A stretch of DNA of 64,000 bases from Bordetella holmesii ATCC 51541 (GTDB lineage Bacteria; Pseudomonadota; Gammaproteobacteria; Burkholderiales; Burkholderiaceae_B), in NCBI GenBank assembly GCA_000612485.1, contig CP007494.1:1364001-1428000 (forward strand), written 5' to 3'. The stretch's first letter is position 1. Each line of letters begins with the position of its first letter. The translations under genes and the position numbers were made by a program. The notes under the pieces were generated by a model. It did no database searches. It saw nothing but the letters and a program-made list of their open reading frames with translations, and had not been told where the DNA came from. Positions 30,896 through 41,077 of this stretch are shown piece after piece.

Positions 30896-33643
30896 CTAGC
30901 GGTTTTTGTTGCGCTGCAAAACCCGGGCCAGATAGTGGCCGGTATGGCTTTGCGCAGCCTCGGCAACCGTTTCGGGCGTGCCCTGCGCCATCACCCTGCC
31001 GCCACCGTCGCCGCCTTCCGGACCCATGTCGATAAGCCAGTCGGCAGTTTTGATGACATCGAGGTTGTGCTCGATGATCAGCACCGTGTTGCCGCTGTCG
31101 ACCAGTTGATTGAGGACTTCGAGCAGCATTTCGATATCGCGGAAATGCAGGCCGGTGGTGGGTTCATCCAGGATGTAGAGCGTGCGGCCCGTACTGCGCC
31201 GCGACAGTTCCAGCGACAGTTTGACCCGTTGCGCTTCGCCACCCGACAGCGTGGTTGCCGATTGCCCTAGCCGGATGTACGACAGGCCGACATCAATCAA
31301 GGTCTGCAGCTTGCGCGCGATCGCGGGGACGGAATCGAAATACTCCAGCGCCTGCTCGACGGTCAGGTCCAGCACTTGGCTGATATTGCGACCGCGGTAG
31401 CGGATCTCCAGTGTTTCGCGGTTGTAACGCTTGCCGTGGCAGACGTCGCAAGGCACGTATATATCGGGCAGAAAATGCATTTCCACCTTGACCACGCCAT
31501 CGCCCTGGCAGGCTTCGCAGCGTCCGCCCTTGACGTTGAAGCTGAAGCGGCCGGGGTCGTAGCCGCGCGTGCGTGCTTCCGGCACGCCGGCGAACAACTC
31601 GCGAATCGGTGTGAACAGCCCGGTATAGGTGGCCGGGTTGCTGCGTGGCGTGCGGCCGATCGGACTTTGATCGACGCTGATGGTTTTATCGAAATGCTCC
31701 AGGCCGGTCAGCGTCGCGTAGGGCGCGGCATCGCCTTGCGCGTGATTAAGCGCGCGCGCCACCGCCACGGCCAGCGTGTCATTGATCAGGGTCGACTTGC
31801 CCGAGCCGGAGACGCCGGTCACGCAGACCAGGCGGCCGGCAGGCAGGCGCAGGTCGACCGACTTGAGGTTGTTGCCCGTGGCGCCAGTCAGTTCCAGCCA
31901 GGGCAGATCGTCGGTGACGGGCCGTCTTTGCGGGATGGCAATTTCGCGCGCACCGCTGAGGTACTGGCCTGTCAGCGAGGCTGGATCGGCCTCGACGGTT
32001 TCGGGGCGTCCCTGCGCGACGACCTGGCCGCCGTGCTCGCCGGCACCCGGCCCCATGTCCACCACCCAATCGGCCAGGCGGATCATGTCTTCATCGTGCT
32101 CGACCACGATGACGCTGTTGCCCAGGTCGCGCAGGTGCTGCAGGGTGGAGATCAGGCGATCGTTATCGCGTTGATGCAGGCCGATGGAGGGTTCGTCCAG
32201 CACGTACATGACGCCAGTCAGGCCGGAACCGATTTGGCTGGCCAGGCGGATGCGTTGTGCCTCGCCGCCCGAAATCGTGTCGGCGCTGCGGTCCAGCGAC
32301 AGGTAGGTCAGGCCGACGTTGTTCAGAAAGCTCAGCCGCGCTTCGATCTCGCGCACGATACGTTGCGCGATCTCCTGTTTGGCACCGGTCAGTTTGAGCA
32401 TTTGAAACCAGGCCAGGCAGGCCGACAGCGGCATGGCCTCCACTTCGTAGATGGCCCGGCCGCGCTCCTGGCCCTGGCCGGGTTCGTCGCCGATCAGCAC
32501 GTGGCGAGCCTCGGGCCGCAATCGCGATCCGCCGCAATCCGGGCAGGTCTTGATGTTGCGGTACTTGCCCAGCTCTTCGCGCACGGTGGCCGAATCGGTC
32601 TCGCGCCAGCGCCGTTCGAGGTTGGGGATCACCCCTTCGAAGGGATGCCGCTTGACGCTGCTGCGGCCTTTTTCATTAAGGTAGAAGAAGGCGATTTCTT
32701 CGTCGCCCGAGCCATAGAGCACTTTGTCGCGTATCTCGTCGCTGAGCTCTTCGAAAGGTGTTTCGATATCGAACTCGTAATGCGTGGCCAAGCTGGTCAG
32801 CAGCGAGTGCGTGAAGGCATTGCGTTTGTCCCAACCGCGGATGGCTCCGGCCGCCAGGCTGAGTTCCGGCAGGCTGTGGCTACAGACAGGGCAGGCGTAG
32901 CGGCTGGAGAATACGTGCTCACGCGTGCTGTCCATGTCCAGCGCAATGGCGCGCCCATCGGCCAGCTGCAAGGCGGTCTCGAAGCTTTCGGCAAGCCTCT
33001 GCTTGCTTTCTGGCCGGGCTCGCAGCCGATCGATCACGACATCGATATCGTGCTTCTCGGTTTTCTTCAGCGGCGCCATCTGGTCGATTTCGACGAGTTT
33101 GCCGTCAACGCGCAGGCGCACAAGGCCCTGAGCCTGGAGGCTAGCGCACTCGTCCTCGAAACTGCCTTTGCGGGCCCGGGCGATGGGGGCAAGAATGGCC
33201 AGCCGGGTATCGGCAGGCCAGGCGAGCACCGCGTCGACCATCTGGCTGACACTTTGCGCTTGCAGGGGCAGGCCATGATCCGGGCAATAGGGGGTGCCTA
33301 CCCGGGCGTAGAGCAGGCACAGATAGTCATGGATCTCGGTGATGGTGCCGACCGTGGAGCGCGGGTTGTGGCCCGCGGCCTTCTGCTCGATGGAGATGGC
33401 TGGGGACAGACCCTCGATCAGGTCCACGTCCGGTTTGTCCATCAACTGCAGGAACTGCCGGGCATAGGCCGACAGGCTTTCGACATAGCGCCGCTGGCCT
33501 TCGGCATAAAGCGTATCGAAGGCCAACGACGACTTGCCCGACCCGGACAGGCCGGTGATCACCACCAGACGGTGGCGCGGCAGATCCAGTGAAACATTCT
33601 TGAGATTGTGCGTGCGGGCACCGCGAATGCGTATTTCGTCCAT
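30896..33643 (-). CDS. uvrA: Excinuclease ABC subunit A, with in-frame deletion in zinc finger 1
   Basis: UvrA recognises DNA damage in nucleotide excision repair and loads UvrB. Two ABC modules are visible, each with Walker A ([14 protein letters not shown] near residue 33; [13 protein letters not shown]), signature ([22 protein letters not shown]) and Walker B ([22 protein letters not shown]). Zinc finger 2 is intact (CEAC and CDVC). Zinc finger 1 has only its first pair, CPVC: after SLPEL the sequence jumps to [14 protein letters not shown], so about 37 residues including the second CxxC are missing compared with E. coli UvrA. At 915 residues it is shorter than the 940-950 norm. The frame is preserved. 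Confidence 0.95.
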   Translation of the reverse strand: MDEIRIRGARTHNLKNVSLDLPRHRLVVITGLSGSGKSSLAFDTLYAEGQRRYVESLSAYARQFLQLMDKPDVDLIEGLSPAISIEQKAAGHNPRSTVGTITEIHDYLCLLYARVGTPYCPDHGLPLQAQSVSQMVDAVLAWPADTRLAILAPIARARKGSFEDECASLQAQGLVRLRVDGKLVEIDQMAPLKKTEKHDIDVVIDRLRARPESKQRLAESFETALQLADGRAIALDMDSTREHVFSSRYACPVCSHSLPELSLAAGAIRGWDKRNAFTHSLLTSLATHYEFDIETPFEELSDEIRDKVLYGSGDEEIAFFYLNEKGRSSVKRHPFEGVIPNLERRWRETDSATVREELGKYRNIKTCPDCGGSRLRPEARHVLIGDEPGQGQERGRAIYEVEAMPLSACLAWFQMLKLTGAKQEIAQRIVREIEARLSFLNNVGLTYLSLDRSADTISGGEAQRIRLASQIGSGLTGVMYVLDEPSIGLHQRDNDRLISTLQHLRDLGNSVIVVEHDEDMIRLADWVVDMGPGAGEHGGQVVAQGRPETVEADPASLTGQYLSGAREIAIPQRRPVTDDLPWLELTGATGNNLKSVDLRLPAGRLVCVTGVSGSGKSTLINDTLAVAVARALNHAQGDAAPYATLTGLEHFDKTISVDQSPIGRTPRSNPATYTGLFTPIRELFAGVPEARTRGYDPGRFSFNVKGGRCEACQGDGVVKVEMHFLPDIYVPCDVCHGKRYNRETLEIRYRGRNISQVLDLTVEQALEYFDSVPAIARKLQTLIDVGLSYIRLGQSATTLSGGEAQRVKLSLELSRRSTGRTLYILDEPTTGLHFRDIEMLLEVLNQLVDSGNTVLIIEHNLDVIKTADWLIDMGPEGGDGGGRVMAQGTPETVAEAAQSHTGHYLARVLQRNKNR

Positions 33644-33818
33644 TCCGTGTCCTTCCTTGCCTGCCCGCAGGCGGGCTGGGTTTAAGCAGTTTCAAAGGCC
33701 AACTTGGTACTATAGCGCGCCGAGCCCTTCGCAGTGATGGCGCCCTCAGAGTGCTGTCAGGCGGCCGGCGACCTTTCCACCGGCGCGGCAGGCGCATATA
33801 CAGACAAGAAAGAGATAC

Positions 33819-35003
33819 ATGGCGCAACACCAGAAGCTGAGACTGACCTCGTCCGAGCGCCGCGCCAGCGTGGCGCTGGCCGGGTTGTTCGCCTGTCGCA
33901 TGCTGGGTCTGTTCCTGCTCTTGCCGGTGTTCGCCGTTGCTGCGCGCGGCTTGCCCGGCGGCGAAGATCCCGCCCGCGTCGGCCTGGCGTTGGGCATGTA
34001 CGGCCTGACTCAGGCCATCATGCAGATCCCCTTCGGCCTGGCATCGGACCGCTGGGGGCGTCGGCCGGTAGTCGTGGTCGGCCTGATTCTCTTTATCGCC
34101 GGCAGCGTGGTCTGTGCGCGCGCCGACGACGTCTTCTGGGTCACCATGGGCCGTGCCATTCAGGGCGCGGGCGCCATTTCGGCCGCGGTGACCGCCTGGC
34201 TGGCCGACGCGACACGCGATGAGGTCCGTACGCGGGCCATGGCCATGGTCGGTGCCTCCATCGGGCTGTCCTTTGCCCTGTCGCTGGTGTTGGCGCCGGT
34301 GCTGGTCGGCTGGTGGGGGTTGCATGGTCTGTTCTGGACCATCGCCTGTCTGGGGCTGGCCAGCCTGGCCGTAGCACGCTGGGTGGTGCCCGTCGTGCCG
34401 TTGACCCAGGCGCGCAGCATGCGGCGGGTACGCGCCAAAGAGGTGCTGCTGCACGGCGAGCTGTTGCGGCTGAACTTTGGCGTTTTCGTCCTGCATCTGA
34501 TCCAGGTGGCCTTGTTCGTGGTGGTGCCGGCTTTGCTGGCCCGCACCGGAGGCCTGGACCTGCGATCGCTCTGGCATGTGTATCTGCCGGTCATCCTGGT
34601 GTCTTTCGTGTGCATGGTGCCTGTCATCTTCGTGGCCGAGAAGCACCGGGCGCACCGAGCGGCATTGCGCGCCAGCGTGGCAGGGCTGGCCGTTGTCTGT
34701 GCGTTGTTGCCCCTGGCCGCGCAGGCCTTCTTGCCGCTGGCCATTGCCCTGACTGGATTCTTCATTGCCTTCAATGTTCTGGAGGCGCTGCAGCCGTCGC
34801 TGGTGTCGCGGGTGGCGCCCCAGGAGTACAAGGGTCTGGCCCTGGGCTTTTACAACACCGCCCAGGCCGCTGGCCTTTTCACGGGCGGCGCGCTGGGCGG
34901 GTGGCTGGCGTCGCGGACCGGGCCTGATGGGGTGTTCCTGGCGGCAGCCGCTCTGTCCCTGCTTTGGTTGGCCGCGGCATGGGCGATGAAACCGCTGCGC
35001 TAG
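33819..35003 (+). CDS. Major facilitator superfamily transporter
   Basis: A 394-residue MFS permease with twelve predicted helices, resembling YajR-type proton-coupled exporters. The motif-A loop between helices 2 and 3 is GLASDRWGRRPVVVVG, and motif C-like GASIGLSFALSLVLAPVLVG follows in helix 5. Substrate unknown. It is divergent from uvrA with 175 bases between starts, then ssb follows on the same strand. Confidence 0.88.
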   Translation: MAQHQKLRLTSSERRASVALAGLFACRMLGLFLLLPVFAVAARGLPGGEDPARVGLALGMYGLTQAIMQIPFGLASDRWGRRPVVVVGLILFIAGSVVCARADDVFWVTMGRAIQGAGAISAAVTAWLADATRDEVRTRAMAMVGASIGLSFALSLVLAPVLVGWWGLHGLFWTIACLGLASLAVARWVVPVVPLTQARSMRRVRAKEVLLHGELLRLNFGVFVLHLIQVALFVVVPALLARTGGLDLRSLWHVYLPVILVSFVCMVPVIFVAEKHRAHRAALRASVAGLAVVCALLPLAAQAFLPLAIALTGFFIAFNVLEALQPSLVSRVAPQEYKGLALGFYNTAQAAGLFTGGALGGWLASRTGPDGVFLAAAALSLLWLAAAWAMKPLR

Positions 35004-35104
35004 CCAGGTGCGCCACCCTTGGTCACAGTCCGGCATGGCGCAGCCTGACGATATCGTCGATAATGGCGCTTATTCCAGGCCTTAACCGGACCGCTTGGTC
35101 CGCC

Positions 35105-35139
35105 GAACACGCCGGTCTTCGCATAAGACCGGCGTGTTC
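35105..35139. terminator. Perfect 15-pair inverted repeat between the MFS gene and ssb
   Basis: GAACACGCCGGTCTT (35105-35119) and AAGACCGGCGTGTTC (35125-35139) pair perfectly around loop CGCAT. No T-tract follows. A smaller hairpin, GGACC-GCTT-GGTCC, lies just upstream. It may end the MFS transcript or structure the ssb leader. Confidence 0.55.
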
Positions 35140-35234
35140 ATTAAGGCCTTCATTTTGAACAGGTTTTACGTTGGGTGCTGCTGGCGTTTGCCCTTCGGGG
35201 TCCGCCCGGCAGACCACAACAGAGGGGCATCGCC

Positions 35235-35747
35235 ATGGCATCGGTCAACAAAGTCATTCTCGTCGGCAACCTGGGGCGCGACCCCGAGGTCCGCTATAGC
35301 CCGGACGGCGCGGCAATCTGCAATCTTTCTCTGGCTACCACGTCGCAGTGGAAAGACAAGGCCTCCGGCGAGCGCCGCGAAGAAACCGAATGGCATCGCG
35401 TCGTCATGTACAACCGCCTGGCGGAAATCGCTGGCGAGTACCTGAAGAAAGGCCGTTCGGTTTATATCGAAGGCCGCCTGAAGACCCGCAAGTGGCAGGA
35501 CAAGGACACCGGCGCTGACCGCTACAGCACCGAAATCGTCGCTGACCAGATGCAGATGCTGGGCGGGCGTGATGGTGCCGAAGGCGGCGGTTTCGGCGGC
35601 GGTGGTGGTTACGACGAGGCGCCGCGCCAGCAACGTGCGCCTGCGCAACGCCCGGCACCGGCTCAGCGCCAGGCGCCGGCCGCAGCCGCGCCCATGGGCG
35701 GCGGCGCGGCCAATCTGGCCGATATGGACGACGATATTCCTTTTTAA
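35235..35747 (+). CDS. ssb: Single-stranded DNA-binding protein
   Basis: SSB, 170 residues, coats single-stranded DNA in replication, repair and recombination. An N-terminal OB fold ([53 protein letters not shown]) is followed by a Gly/Pro/Gln-rich linker (about 115-160) and the acidic partner-binding tail DMDDDIPF. Full length and intact. Located next to uvrA, a common DNA-repair neighbourhood. Confidence 0.96.
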   Translation: MASVNKVILVGNLGRDPEVRYSPDGAAICNLSLATTSQWKDKASGERREETEWHRVVMYNRLAEIAGEYLKKGRSVYIEGRLKTRKWQDKDTGADRYSTEIVADQMQMLGGRDGAEGGGFGGGGGYDEAPRQQRAPAQRPAPAQRQAPAAAAPMGGGAANLADMDDDIPF

Positions 35748-35896
35748 CCGGAATTTTTCCCCGAAATGTAAAAAGGGGTCCTGAAATTCATTTCTAATCA
35801 ATAGGTTAGATAAGAATTTACAGGGCCCTCTTTTTTGCTGCGTCGCTATTACTAGCCGGAACTTCCCCGGCAGTAAAGAATGCTCATCGTTACTCG

Positions 35897-36283
35897 ATGG
35901 AGCATGAAGTGAATTCATTCTCAATTCGCGAGGTTCGCCTGGAAAGCGGCGAACGTCTTCCCCTCTTGGTCGACGGTGGGCCCCTTGGCCTACCTGTGCA
36001 GGATGTTCTCCAATACACGCTAACAAGATTGCGTGCTCGAGGCCTTAGGCGAAACAGCGTCAGAAAGCGCCTAGATGCACTAGGACTTGTTCTGCACTTC
36101 CTGTCTTCTCGTAGCATCGACGTGGCGGCTCGGACAGCGTCGCAGACATTCCTTTCCATCGAGGAGCTGGTGGCGCTGGCGGACGAATGCCGGGCCCAAA
36201 GCAGCCGCAGGCGGATAGGTCCATTGTCGGTCCAGCTTGGGCCGCAGTGCGATACGCCACCGCAGTGGATTTCATCGTTTTGA
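35897..36283 (+). pseudogene. Truncated integrase-like ORF cut by an IS element
   Basis: A 128-codon ORF whose last codons run into the left end of the IS element; its stop (36281-36283) is the TGA of the IS inverted repeat. The region with DVLQYTLTRLRARGLRRNSVRKRLDALGLVLHFL and FLSIEELVALADECR resembles the N-terminal SAM-like core-binding domain of tyrosine recombinases. The catalytic R-H-R-Y domain is absent. Only the start of the gene survives. The assignment is by fold pattern and is moderate. It is preceded by about 150 bases of AT-richer sequence that looks foreign compared with ssb. Confidence 0.5.
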
Positions 36284-36334
36284 CCTGCTCCCCGTGATTA
36301 GTACGAAATCGATGTAGAGTCCGTTCCCAAAGGA

Positions 36335-36601
36335 ATGGCAATGAAGAAACGATTTACGGAAGAGCAAATCATCGGCGTGCTCAAGGAAGCCGATGCAGGT
36401 GCCAAGCCCGCAGAGTTGTGCCGCAAGCACGGAATCTCCGAGGCAACGTACTACAACTGGAAGGCGAAGTTCGGTGGCATGACGGTGTCGGACGCTCAGA
36501 GGCTCAAGGAGCTGGAGCAGGAGAACAACAAGCTCAAGAAGCTGTTGGCCGAGTCGATGCTGGACAAGGCGGCGCTTCAGGATCTGCTAAGCCGAAAGTA
36601 G
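36335..36601 (+). CDS. IS407-group transposase OrfA
   Basis: An 88-residue HTH protein: MKKRFTEEQIIGVLKEADAG, then LCRKHGISEATYYNWKAKFGG, followed by a leucine-zipper-like C-terminus (LKELEQENNKLKKLLAESMLDK). This is the typical OrfA of IS3-family elements, which binds IS ends and is fused to OrfB by -1 frameshifting. Intact. Confidence 0.9.
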   Translation: MAMKKRFTEEQIIGVLKEADAGAKPAELCRKHGISEATYYNWKAKFGGMTVSDAQRLKELEQENNKLKKLLAESMLDKAALQDLLSRK

Positions 36602-37194
36602 TCAGCCCGCAGGCCAAACGCGAGGCGGTCAGGACATTAATGACCGAGCGCGTGGTTCGCCCAGCGGCAATCGCGCCGAATCAGAGTTGGTCAATGGACT
36701 TTGTGGCCGACGGCCTAGCCTATGGCCGCCGATTCCGCTGTTTGACTATCGTCGATGACTACACTCACGAATGCCTGGCCATCGAGGTCGATACGTCGTT
36801 GCCGGGACTGCGTGTTGCCATGGTGCTGCAACGGCTGGCGGAGATGCGTGGCCTGCCGCGATCTATTACCGTGGACAACGGGCCAGAGTTCGCCGGAAGA
36901 GCCTTGGACGCCTGGGCCTACCAAGCAGGCGTAAAGCTGTCGTTTATTCGGCCGGGTAAGCCGGTGGAGAACGCTTATATCGAAAGTTTCAACGGCAAGT
37001 TCCGCGACGAATGCCTTAACGAGCACTGGTTCTTGTCCCTGCGACAGGCTAAAAGCTTGATCGAAAACTGGCGAGTCGAGTACAACACCGATCGGCCTCA
37101 CAGCGCGCTCGGATATTTAACGCCGGCGCAATTCGTGCAGGCTCATCAGAAAGAAGGTCTTTTACCCCTGGGCTCTATGTCGGTGCCGTACTAA
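36598..37194 (+). pseudogene. IS407-group transposase OrfB, in-frame internal deletion
   Basis: The DDE integrase part is complete: first Asp in SWSMDFVADGL, second in ITVDNGPEF, and the Glu in ENAYIESFNGKFRDECLN. The N-terminal helical region between the opening SPQAKREAVRTLMTER and APNQSW, normally about 75-80 residues longer, is missing without loss of frame. About 198 codons remain against about 275 expected. It probably cannot transpose by itself. Confidence 0.78.
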
Positions 37195-37207
37195 ATCTGG
37201 GGGCAGG

Positions 37208-38863
37208 TCAATGTCGCTCCAGAATGGCCTGGGGAACAATGCCGCGCATTGCTTCGCGTAGCAGCGTCTTGGTTTGTCCCCGGGCAGATACCAGATAGTG
37301 CTCCGGTAGGGACAGGAGGAAATCTGCTAGGTCGGGTGTCAGAAAGGGCACGCGACTTTCGATGCTGAAGTGCATGGCATTGCGGTCGCCATGCCGCAGT
37401 AGGGCTCCCAGCCCGTCGCCGGCCAGGGCGCGCGCCTGGGCCTGCATTAGGCGCCGGCCGCGTGGGCCCTGACGTTGGCTCGGCAGCAGGGGGCGAGCCT
37501 GGATGCCGGCTTCGGCCAGCAACCTCCCGCGAATCCAGGCGGGCCAGCGCGCGGCGCGCCGCCGCAGCGCTTCGTGCCCCCATTTGCCTGAGACGGTCGC
37601 CAGGCTTTGCATCAGTAAGCGCAGGGGCTGGCGTCCCAGGCGGGCCTGCCGGCCCGCATAGGCCAGCGCCTGCAGGGGATGGCCGCTTTCGAGCAGGCTG
37701 CTGAGTCTTTCGACGGGATAGCCGCTGTAGCCCGCCAGCAGTTCGTCGGCGCCCTGGCCTTCCAGGGTGACCACGATGCCGTGTTCGCGCGCCAACTGGA
37801 AGACGCGGTACTGCGCGTAGATGCTGGTGCTGCCGAAGGGTTCGCCCTGAGCCGCGATGAGCGCGTCCAGGTCGCGTTCGAGGTCGGCCGTGTCGACGCG
37901 CACCTCATGGGCCTGGGCGGCGCAGTGCTGGTTGACCAGCTGCGCCCATTTCGCTTCGGACTGCGGGCCCCCGGCGATATAGCTGAAGGTATGCAGCGGT
38001 ATGTCGGGTTCGAGGTGGCGCATCGCGCAGGTGATCGACGCCGAGTCCAGGCCGCCGGACAGCGCCGCGCCAACCGGGACGTCGCTGCGCAGATGCAGGC
38101 GGACGCTGTCGAGAAAGCGCTCGCGAAATTCGGCCGCGGCGTCGGCGAAGCTGCCGCGCCATGTGGCGGTCGTGCCCGGCGTCCACCAGCGCGCGGGCTG
38201 GACGCCGTCCTGTGTGTGATAGCGGATCAGGCAGCCCGGTTCGATCTGCGAGATGCCCTGGATGAAGGTGCGCTCATCGCAGTCGTAGCGGCCGTATGAC
38301 AGATAGTCGCAGGCGCGCTGCCAGTCCAGGCGGAGCAGGCCGGGATCGAGGGCACGCAAGGGGGCGATTTCGGAGCCGAATAGCAGCCGACGCCCATCCA
38401 GGCTGTAGTAGAGCGGCTTGATGCCGAAGGCGTCGCGGGCCAGTGTCAGGCTGTCGTCGCGCGCGTCGTGCAGCGCGAAGGCGAACATGCCCGTGAAGCG
38501 GCGCAGAGCGGCCTGCTGCCATTGCTTCCAGGCGGCCAGCAGGACTTCGGTGTCCGTGTCGGTGCTGAAGCTGTGGCCCAGCCCGCGCAGCTCCTGGCGC
38601 AGCTCGCGATAGTTATAGATTTCGCCATTGAGGATCACGCTGAGCGGTCCGCGGATCATGGGCTGATGGCCGGCGGCGCTCAGGTCGATGATGGCAAGCC
38701 GGGTGTGGCCGAACAGCAGGCGGCCGGCCGCGGTGGGTATGGTCGCGGTGCCGATATCGTCCGGACCCCGGTGCCGGATGAGCGGCAGCGCGCGTGCCAG
38801 CGCGTCTTCGGCATCGCCGCGGGCTTGGGCATCGAATTGCCAGCTGCCAAGGATTCCACACAT
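37208..38863 (-). pseudogene. Asparagine synthase (glutamine-hydrolysing), C-terminus removed by the IS
   Basis: An AsnB-type amidotransferase of the kind found in polysaccharide loci, where it can amidate sugar acids. Starts at 38863 with MCGILG, giving the N-terminal nucleophile Cys2. The glutaminase domain (RGPDD, HTRLAIIDLSAAGHQPM, NGEIYNY) is complete, and the synthetase domain has the PP-loop SGGLDSAS and EGQGADELLAGY. After REAMRGIVPQAILERH the frame enters the IS repeat and stops, so the last about 60-80 residues are missing. No other end lesion is seen. Confidence 0.85.
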
Positions 38864-38959
38864 TTTTGATCGGGGTTGCCAGGCGGTTCAGGGGGGCACG
38901 GGCCCACGGCGCCCGATGGTATCATGGCGTCGAATGCCGTCGTCCCCCCTCACGCCGCG

Positions 38960-40020
38960 ATGAGAATTGCCTATTTGACGTTTGAGATTCCGGGCGACCG
39001 GTCCGGCGTGGCCAAGAAAATCGCCGCGCAGGCCGATGCGTGGCGGCGGCTTGGCCACCATGTCCAGCATTTTGTGCTGGCCCCTGCCGAAAGCGTCGAC
39101 TCACCGAATGTCAGCCGTATTTTGAGCAGTGGGGTGCGTCCGCCGATATTGGCTGCGGCGCTATCGGGCCGTTCGATAGGGAAGGCCTTGTCTCAATGGC
39201 AGCCCGATATCGTCTATTTGCGTCAGATGCTGTGGTGGCCGGGGCGATAAGGGCCATCAGTGTCGCGCCGCTAGTCATTGAGTACAACTCGATCGCGCGC
39301 AACGAGTACCGGCGCAGCGCGCCGACCAAGTATCTGATTGAATGCATGAGCCGCAAGCGGTTTCCGCGCGCAGCGTCGGGTCTCGTCGCTGTGACCCAGG
39401 AGCTTGTCGATGATGTGCCGGCCGTCGGTCACGCGCTGCGCACGGTGATCAGCAATGGTTATGACTTCGGCCGGGTGGTGCCGCGTACGCCACCGTCCAA
39501 TCAGCGACCGCAGTTGCTGCTGGTCGGCTCGCCCGGGCAGGATTGGCACGGCGTCGACAAGGTGATTCGCATGGCGGTCCTGCTGCCGGAGTTCGATTTC
39601 CATCTGGTGGTTCCGGGCCTGGCGCAGTCAGGCCCGGCTAATGTGCATTTCCATGGCGGATTGTACGGGGAGGCGCTGGCGCAGCGTTATGCGCAGACCG
39701 ACGTGGCCTTAGGTACGCTGGCCTTGCTCCGTAAGGGGATGCGGCAAGCCGCGCCTTTGAAGACGCGGGAATATCTGGCGTATGGCCTGCCCGTCATCGC
39801 CGGCTATGAAGACGCCGATCTGCGGGGAGCGCCTTATTGGTTGGACATAGGCAACACGGAAAGCAAAGTGGAAGACGCGGTGCAGGCCATGAGGGATTTC
39901 GTGCTGCACTGGCAGGGTCGAATCCTGGATCGCGCGGATGCCCGGCGCCGTCTGGATTACGCTGTCAAAGAGGTCGAGAGGCTGGCGTTTTTTGAACAGG
40001 TGCGCCGGCATGTCCGCTAG
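38960..40020 (+). CDS. Glycosyltransferase, group 1-like, interrupted by a one-base frameshift
   Basis: A GT-B-type glycosyltransferase for surface polysaccharide. N-terminal MRIAYLTFEIPGDRSGVAKKIAAQADAWRRLGHHV runs in one frame from ATG 38960 to PDIVYLRQMLWWPG. At a run of four G (39241-39244) the frame breaks; adding one G continues with AIRAISVAPLVIEYNS and on to the nucleotide-binding domain (LLLVGSPGQDWHGVDKVIR, APLKTREYLAYGLPVIA). Expected length is about 353 residues. It overlaps the next gene by 11 bases, so the two were one transcription unit. Confidence 0.8.
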
Positions 40021-41077
40021 AAAGCGTATCGCCCTGATCACCAATGGTTATCCGCACGCAGGCGCGCGTGAGCGCGGTTTTATTCTGCCGGAGCTCAAGG
40101 CTTTGATAGCCTATGGTCACGAGGTGACACTGATGCCGCTGCGGCCCTTGCGGCAGGCGGATCCATCGCTACCGGCCCAGGTGCGTGTCGAGCAAGGGTT
40201 GGCGCGCTTGCACCGGCCGTGGCAGTTGCCCTTGACCTTTGCCCGCGCGCTGAGGACGCGGCTGTTCTGGGCCGAGGCCCGCCGTTGCATGCGGCATGGG
40301 CGCGTGGCCCATTGGCGGCATTTCCTCAAGGAAAGCCTGCGGGCCGCCGCGATGCTGCGCATGGCTGGCCGCTTGCAGCAGTTCGATCTCATCTACACCT
40401 ACTGGTTCAAGGGCGAGGCGACGGGCGGCAGCTTGCTGGGGCAAACTGGGCTACTGCGCGTCACACGTGCCCATGGCTACGATCTTTATGAAGAGCGCGC
40501 GAACAACCAGGGCTACATTCCCTACCGAGGCTCGACCTTGCCGCTGATGGACGTGGTGGTCTTGTTGTCGGAAGATGCGCGCGCCTATCTCGAGAGGCGG
40601 TATCCAGGGGTCTGCTCAATGACGGTCGTGCTGCCCCTGGGCGTCGAGATCGGTAGCTGCAGGAATCCGGCGCCGCCGGCCGGCGAGATCCATCTGGTGT
40701 CCTGTTCCTATCCGGCGGTAGTCAAGCGTCTGGATCTCGTCGCTGGAGTGGCCGCAGCCCTGGCGCGCCGCCTGTCGCAAGCTCGGGTGCGTTGGACCCA
40801 TTATGGCGCGACGCGCGAGCAGGCATTACTGCCGGCGGCGTTTTCTGCGCCGGACAATTTGACCATGGTGTTTGCGGGCGAGACGAATAATGAGGACATT
40901 CGCTGCCAGTATGCGCAGACACCGATAAGTTTTTTTCTGAATATGAGCCTATCGGAGGGCCAGCCCGTGTCCATCATGGAGGCGATGGCTTTCGGCATTC
41001 CGGTGATCGCTACTGCCGTCGGCGGGGTGCCGGAAATGCTGGCGCATGGTGGTGGGCTAGGTGTGAAGATTCAATAG
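40010..41077 (+). pseudogene. Glycosyltransferase, group 1-like, 3' end cut by IS481
   Basis: A GT4-like protein: MSARKRIALITNGYPHAGARERGFILPELKAL, an acceptor domain with AHGYDLYEERANNQGYIPYRGSTLPLMD, then the donor domain with SLSEGQPVSIMEAMAFGIPVIATAVGGVPEML, the E-x7-E motif region of retaining enzymes. The native sequence ends at the IS481 boundary (41061); the last residues and TAG stop (41075-41077) come from IS481. The truncation removes perhaps 20-50 residues, so partial function cannot be excluded. Confidence 0.82.

Larger units (their letters stand above)
36281..37210 (+). mobile_element. IS3-family (IS407-group) insertion sequence, internally deleted
   Basis: Terminal inverted repeats TGACCTGCTCCCC at 36281 and its near-complement ending GGGGGCAGGTCA at 37210 bound 930 bases. 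Intact members are about 1.2 kb. It encodes OrfA and a shortened OrfB in the -1 frame. The bases flanking the two ends (GTTT left, ATGT right) do not match, although this group makes 4-bp target duplications. Left flank is an integrase-like fragment and right flank is the cut end of an asparagine synthase gene, so this copy marks a rearrangement or deletion endpoint. Confidence 0.88.

Noticed and set aside
31376..33592. A 738-codon open frame opposite uvrA
   Set aside because: Shadow of uvrA on the complementary strand with low-complexity composition and no start signal.
33327..35036. A 569-codon minus-strand frame over the MFS gene and uvrA start
   Set aside because: Gln/His/Arg-rich composition typical of antisense frames; both real genes here have clear motifs.
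35750..36283. A possible novel defence or toxin gene before the IS element
   Set aside because: The ORF is a truncated integrase-like fragment that ends in the IS repeat; nothing else supportable lies in this stretch.
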